Positions 9,701 to 10,483 of a stretch of 10,483 nt of DNA are shown here, one piece after another. The notes beneath the pieces were generated by a model, which was given only the letters and a program-made list of their open reading frames with translations, ran no database searches and had not been told where the DNA came from. The translations under genes and the position numbers were made by a program. Source of the DNA: Legionella genomosp. 1 (GTDB taxonomy: Bacteria; Pseudomonadota; Gammaproteobacteria; Legionellales; Legionellaceae). The stretch spans positions 1 to 10,483 of the forward strand of contig CAMBDN010000071.1 in the NCBI GenBank assembly GCA_945865355.1, given 5' to 3'. Each line of letters begins with the position of its first letter. Positions within the stretch are counted from its first letter, which is position 1.

Positions 9701-10197
9701 GTGAACAAGCGAGCGAACAATTATCAGTTTACAATGACCCGGCAAAAAGAAACGAAGAAACAAAGCTCCTTAAAACAATATTGAAATGCTTTCATCAAGA
9801 TACTCAGATGTTTGACATCTTTCAATTTAGGCAACATTTGCTCTCTTCTCGTTATCACCAGAAAAAACTTACCCCTGGACTCTACACTGATCATACTAGA
9901 GAGCTGATTGATCATTTAGAAAAAATAATTCACTCTGCGGTTATATTCCGTTTAGCAAAGGACAAAAGGATTAATCTTACAAAAAAATATAAACAGCCAA
10001 CCACACGTTCTGAAACAGAACTATCACCAAAACCTAGTGCGAACGATTCAAAAAAACAGACTGAAACTGAACAATTGCAACCATTACCTACTACTCATAA
10101 ATCATCTACAGATGGCCAAAATTTTTTTAACAGAAAAAGAGAGGCTTCAAACAGGACAATAACCAGTCACACACTAGACCGCAGAATGGCCATATAA
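6793..10197 (+). CDS. Large hydrolase-like plus glycosyltransferase-like protein, probable Dot/Icm effector (SidB/SdbA-like)
   Basis: About 1,134 residues. Residues 28-55 are hydrophobic. Around 190-480 lies an alpha/beta-hydrolase-like region: FNYRG, then a nucleophile elbow GQCLGG with Cys302 where Ser is usual, then a possible acid at Asp412 (QHDGII) and His candidates at 457/458 or 476. A second hydrophobic helix (about 353-381) sits within it. From about 525 a glycosyltransferase-A-like region follows: IWLSNNP (Trp535), GGNLAVASDIIR (Asp632, Arg635), TDFDV giving DXD at Asp648/Asp650, TTGP (856-859) and SSWL (Trp926). This order resembles the TcdA/TcdB and Lgt/SetA-type sugar transferases, which use a nucleotide sugar and a metal ion. 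A helical part and a polar tail with Met at -3 follow. From memory, L. pneumophila SdbA, a SidB paralogue of about 1,100 residues, is the closest known design; I could not align it. Substrate unknown. Start uncertain: ATG at 6793, ATG at 6796 or TTG at 6787, none with a clear ribosome site. Tandem stop TAATAA. Confidence 0.85.
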   Translation: MMIKINNSYYKPKKPANTLSTTMWDILKFVVKVPITLPRWIASFLLSRALVFIVLNPDNIKPQKTIHHVFLTDDPEEKGTVIVNLRPRESYKTLLDYLLKFSSYLSISSSKAKILRASNSKDKAHVDELLKAINLLIKGKSTAKNCENKQFGWEDIHFKGLEFFDEELQLYFFNKLTEQHGEAVNKPRDTHMEFFTLQTSDGARLDSVSLAAKGEELKPMSERKFVLTCIVRDQNFISWLKDFKYSADQIGCTAVSFNYRGIDYSQGRVWTQQNMIDDVLAQVDRLLALGATPENIGLEGQCLGGAIATIVAAHLHEKGLKVKVYNERSFRSLPHGIAGYFLPPANCNLWNPINWLRYLTVGIVYIITSPLVWLCGWSLDAESAWDKIPAADKDYSQIHNPLDVDATATQHDGIIEGSWASIGAHADDQRASIAAKQRRGQRLTTEEKELIVDKSEHHLFKVSPKKPHKDKNRLAHFLARRQLVQTDRYEPRHMHEHMVQSFKQKFSHSNDSSQHVKLSPLIPYQYNPHTHVKIWLSNNPNVFMNFENQMRLIEMREKNPLDVIHLVYDSSLLTEKACSELVEFCNENNIIPVDADKLTERLKSPNEEQLYSFYKDEIGHLSAGGNLAVASDIIRWISPIYNLGTYTDFDVPVDTTMLPDRVAVAAPLLLNIGSFRIGKMEMILANNDYVAIVDASAAKPKIEQIQTGIISKLTRYDTDFVEKTAAALGGDRPIKQKLVNTMKNRTESIYLQKSKLANSGISPKSSRELRAYLNDVTTDRDKFLEFNKTSPQEPYKHVIKRLRKELTQQLTTIKWFFFRIEYDQIKKALSQDDEKLIAYLMKKERSLYLKSIVVCTTGPIEVANSLFGEYVYSSKKFSYRAQPYSFKHYDLEKAFESKNSIPLHENIVGMLQFLGTQDGQLNDSSWLEEGRKLQNIRQQELEKRKKHLALNLPLLLSSARITIKNELKNREQASEQLSVYNDPAKRNEETKLLKTILKCFHQDTQMFDIFQFRQHLLSSRYHQKKLTPGLYTDHTRELIDHLEKIIHSAVIFRLAKDKRINLTKKYKQPTTRSETELSPKPSANDSKKQTETEQLQPLPTTHKSSTDGQNFFNRKREASNRTITSHTLDRRMAI

Positions 10198-10209
10198 TAA
10201 TATAGGTAA

Positions 10210-10338
10210 ATGAACCCAAAGGCATATCTCGGTCTATCTTCAGGGGGTTTCCATCGGATTGCATACTCTGAATGGGGACAACCCAATACAACCCAATCCA
10301 CTGTAATTTGTGTTCACGGGTTAACGCGAAATAGGTAA
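10210..10338 (+). pseudogene. Alpha/beta hydrolase, N-terminal stub interrupted by an IS66-family element
   Basis: The frame starts at ATG 10210, 12 bases after the previous stop, with AGG (10204-10206) close upstream. It encodes GFHRIAYSEWG, then VICVHGLTRN, the first strand and oxyanion HG loop of a serine alpha/beta hydrolase of a type common in gammaproteobacteria, normally about 270-300 residues. Only 41 complete native codons remain. The 42nd codon is formed as AG from the gene plus G from the insertion sequence, and the next three bases of the element (TAA) stop translation. The nucleophile elbow, acid and His are all absent, so the product cannot be active. The rest of the gene should lie beyond the element, to the right of this window. 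It is close enough to the preceding effector-like gene to have been co-transcribed with it. Confidence 0.8.
10327..10334. repeat. Predicted target-site duplication of the IS66-family element
   Basis: CGAAATAG is the 8 bp of host sequence directly before the element. IS66-family insertions normally duplicate 8 bp, so the same octamer is expected directly after the right end, outside this window. Only one copy is visible here. Confidence 0.5.
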
Positions 10339-10358
10339 GCGCTCAATAAACCCCATCT
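10335..10358 (+). repeat. Left terminal inverted repeat of the IS66-family element
   Basis: Starts GTAAGCGCTCAATAAACC. The outer GTAAGCG is diagnostic; the inner boundary is a guess because the right end is not in the window. As inserted, its TAA (10336-10338) acts as the stop codon of the interrupted hydrolase. Confidence 0.6.
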
Positions 10359-10417
10359 ATTCAATCAAAGGATAATTCCAGATACTTGCTGTAGTTGATT
10401 AACGCAGAGGTATTTAA

Positions 10418-10483
10418 ATGAAAGCATCAGAAAAAACACAGGGGCAAGGCTTATGGAAAGAGCATTCTGAAGCCTGGAAGGCA
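10418..10483 (+). CDS. tnpA: IS66-family accessory protein TnpA, 3' end outside the window
   Basis: Twenty-two codons are visible, starting at ATG 10418 with AGAGG (10406-10410) seven bases upstream. The peptide MKASEKTQGQGLWKEHSEAW fits the N-terminus of IS66 TnpA (Orf1) proteins, which typically carry a W..H...W pattern followed by a SGLSQ-type helix; that next part is cut off. These small proteins, about 100-130 residues, have a helix-turn-helix and are needed with TnpB for transposition by the TnpC transposase. The identification rests on a short stretch, but the position behind an IS66-type terminus supports it. Confidence 0.7.
   Translation, partial: MKASEKTQGQGLWKEHSEAWKA

Larger units (their letters stand above)
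10335..10483 (+). mobile_element. IS66-family insertion sequence, left end only
   Basis: The element begins at GTAAGCG, the typical terminal bases of IS66-family inverted repeats, exactly where the hydrolase frame breaks. A leader of about 83 bases (10335-10417) holds the terminal repeat and no gene. The first reading frame then starts and matches the family's small accessory gene tnpA. The usual order tnpA, tnpB, tnpC (transposase) would continue to the right of the window. Transposition activity cannot be judged from this fragment. Confidence 0.8.

Noticed and set aside
1..10483. CRISPR arrays, tRNA or rRNA genes
   Set aside because: No regularly spaced direct repeats and no tRNA cloverleaf or rRNA sequence were seen on either strand.

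Overview
The window looks like a chromosomal segment from a member of the Legionellales, most likely Legionella or a close relative. This rests on the AT-rich coding style, a gammaproteobacterial ValRS, an RND pump, and two large proteins of the kind Legionella secretes through its Dot/Icm type IV system. The genus is an inference from protein character; no marker gene in the window proves it.

Layout from left to right. (1) The window opens inside a + strand gene for an RND-family inner-membrane efflux permease, missing roughly its first 115-120 codons. (2) A perfect 10-bp hairpin sits in the short gap between this gene and a convergent - strand gene. (3) The - strand gene encodes a 313-residue unrecognised protein with a hydrophobic segment, a coiled-coil centre and a C-terminal hydrophobic pair. 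It has a near-consensus sigma-70 promoter (TTGACA, 17 bp, TAATAT). (4) A 234-bp divergent intergenic region contains an imperfect inverted repeat and the probable valS promoter. (5) valS encodes a complete valyl-tRNA synthetase. (6) About 19 bp after valS, in the same direction, begins a gene for a protein of about 1,134 residues. It joins an alpha/beta-hydrolase-like region, with Cys in place of the usual nucleophile Ser, to a glycosyltransferase-like region with a DFD (DXD) motif resembling the clostridial-toxin fold. This is the most interesting gene here and is probably a Dot/Icm effector of the SidB/SdbA kind. (7) Twelve bases later starts a second, ordinary alpha/beta hydrolase, cut after 41-42 codons by (8) the left end of an IS66-family insertion sequence. 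The IS begins GTAAGCG and supplies the in-frame stop. The first IS gene (tnpA-like) starts near the right edge and runs out of the window.

How the genes relate. The RND pump and the - strand gene are independent, convergent units. valS, the large effector-like gene and the broken hydrolase are co-directional with short gaps, which suggests read-through from the valS promoter, although an effector promoter inside the 3' end of valS cannot be excluded. The IS66 insertion marks the right flank as recently rearranged. The boundary between a core gene (valS) and an accessory, pathogenicity-type region therefore lies near 6780.
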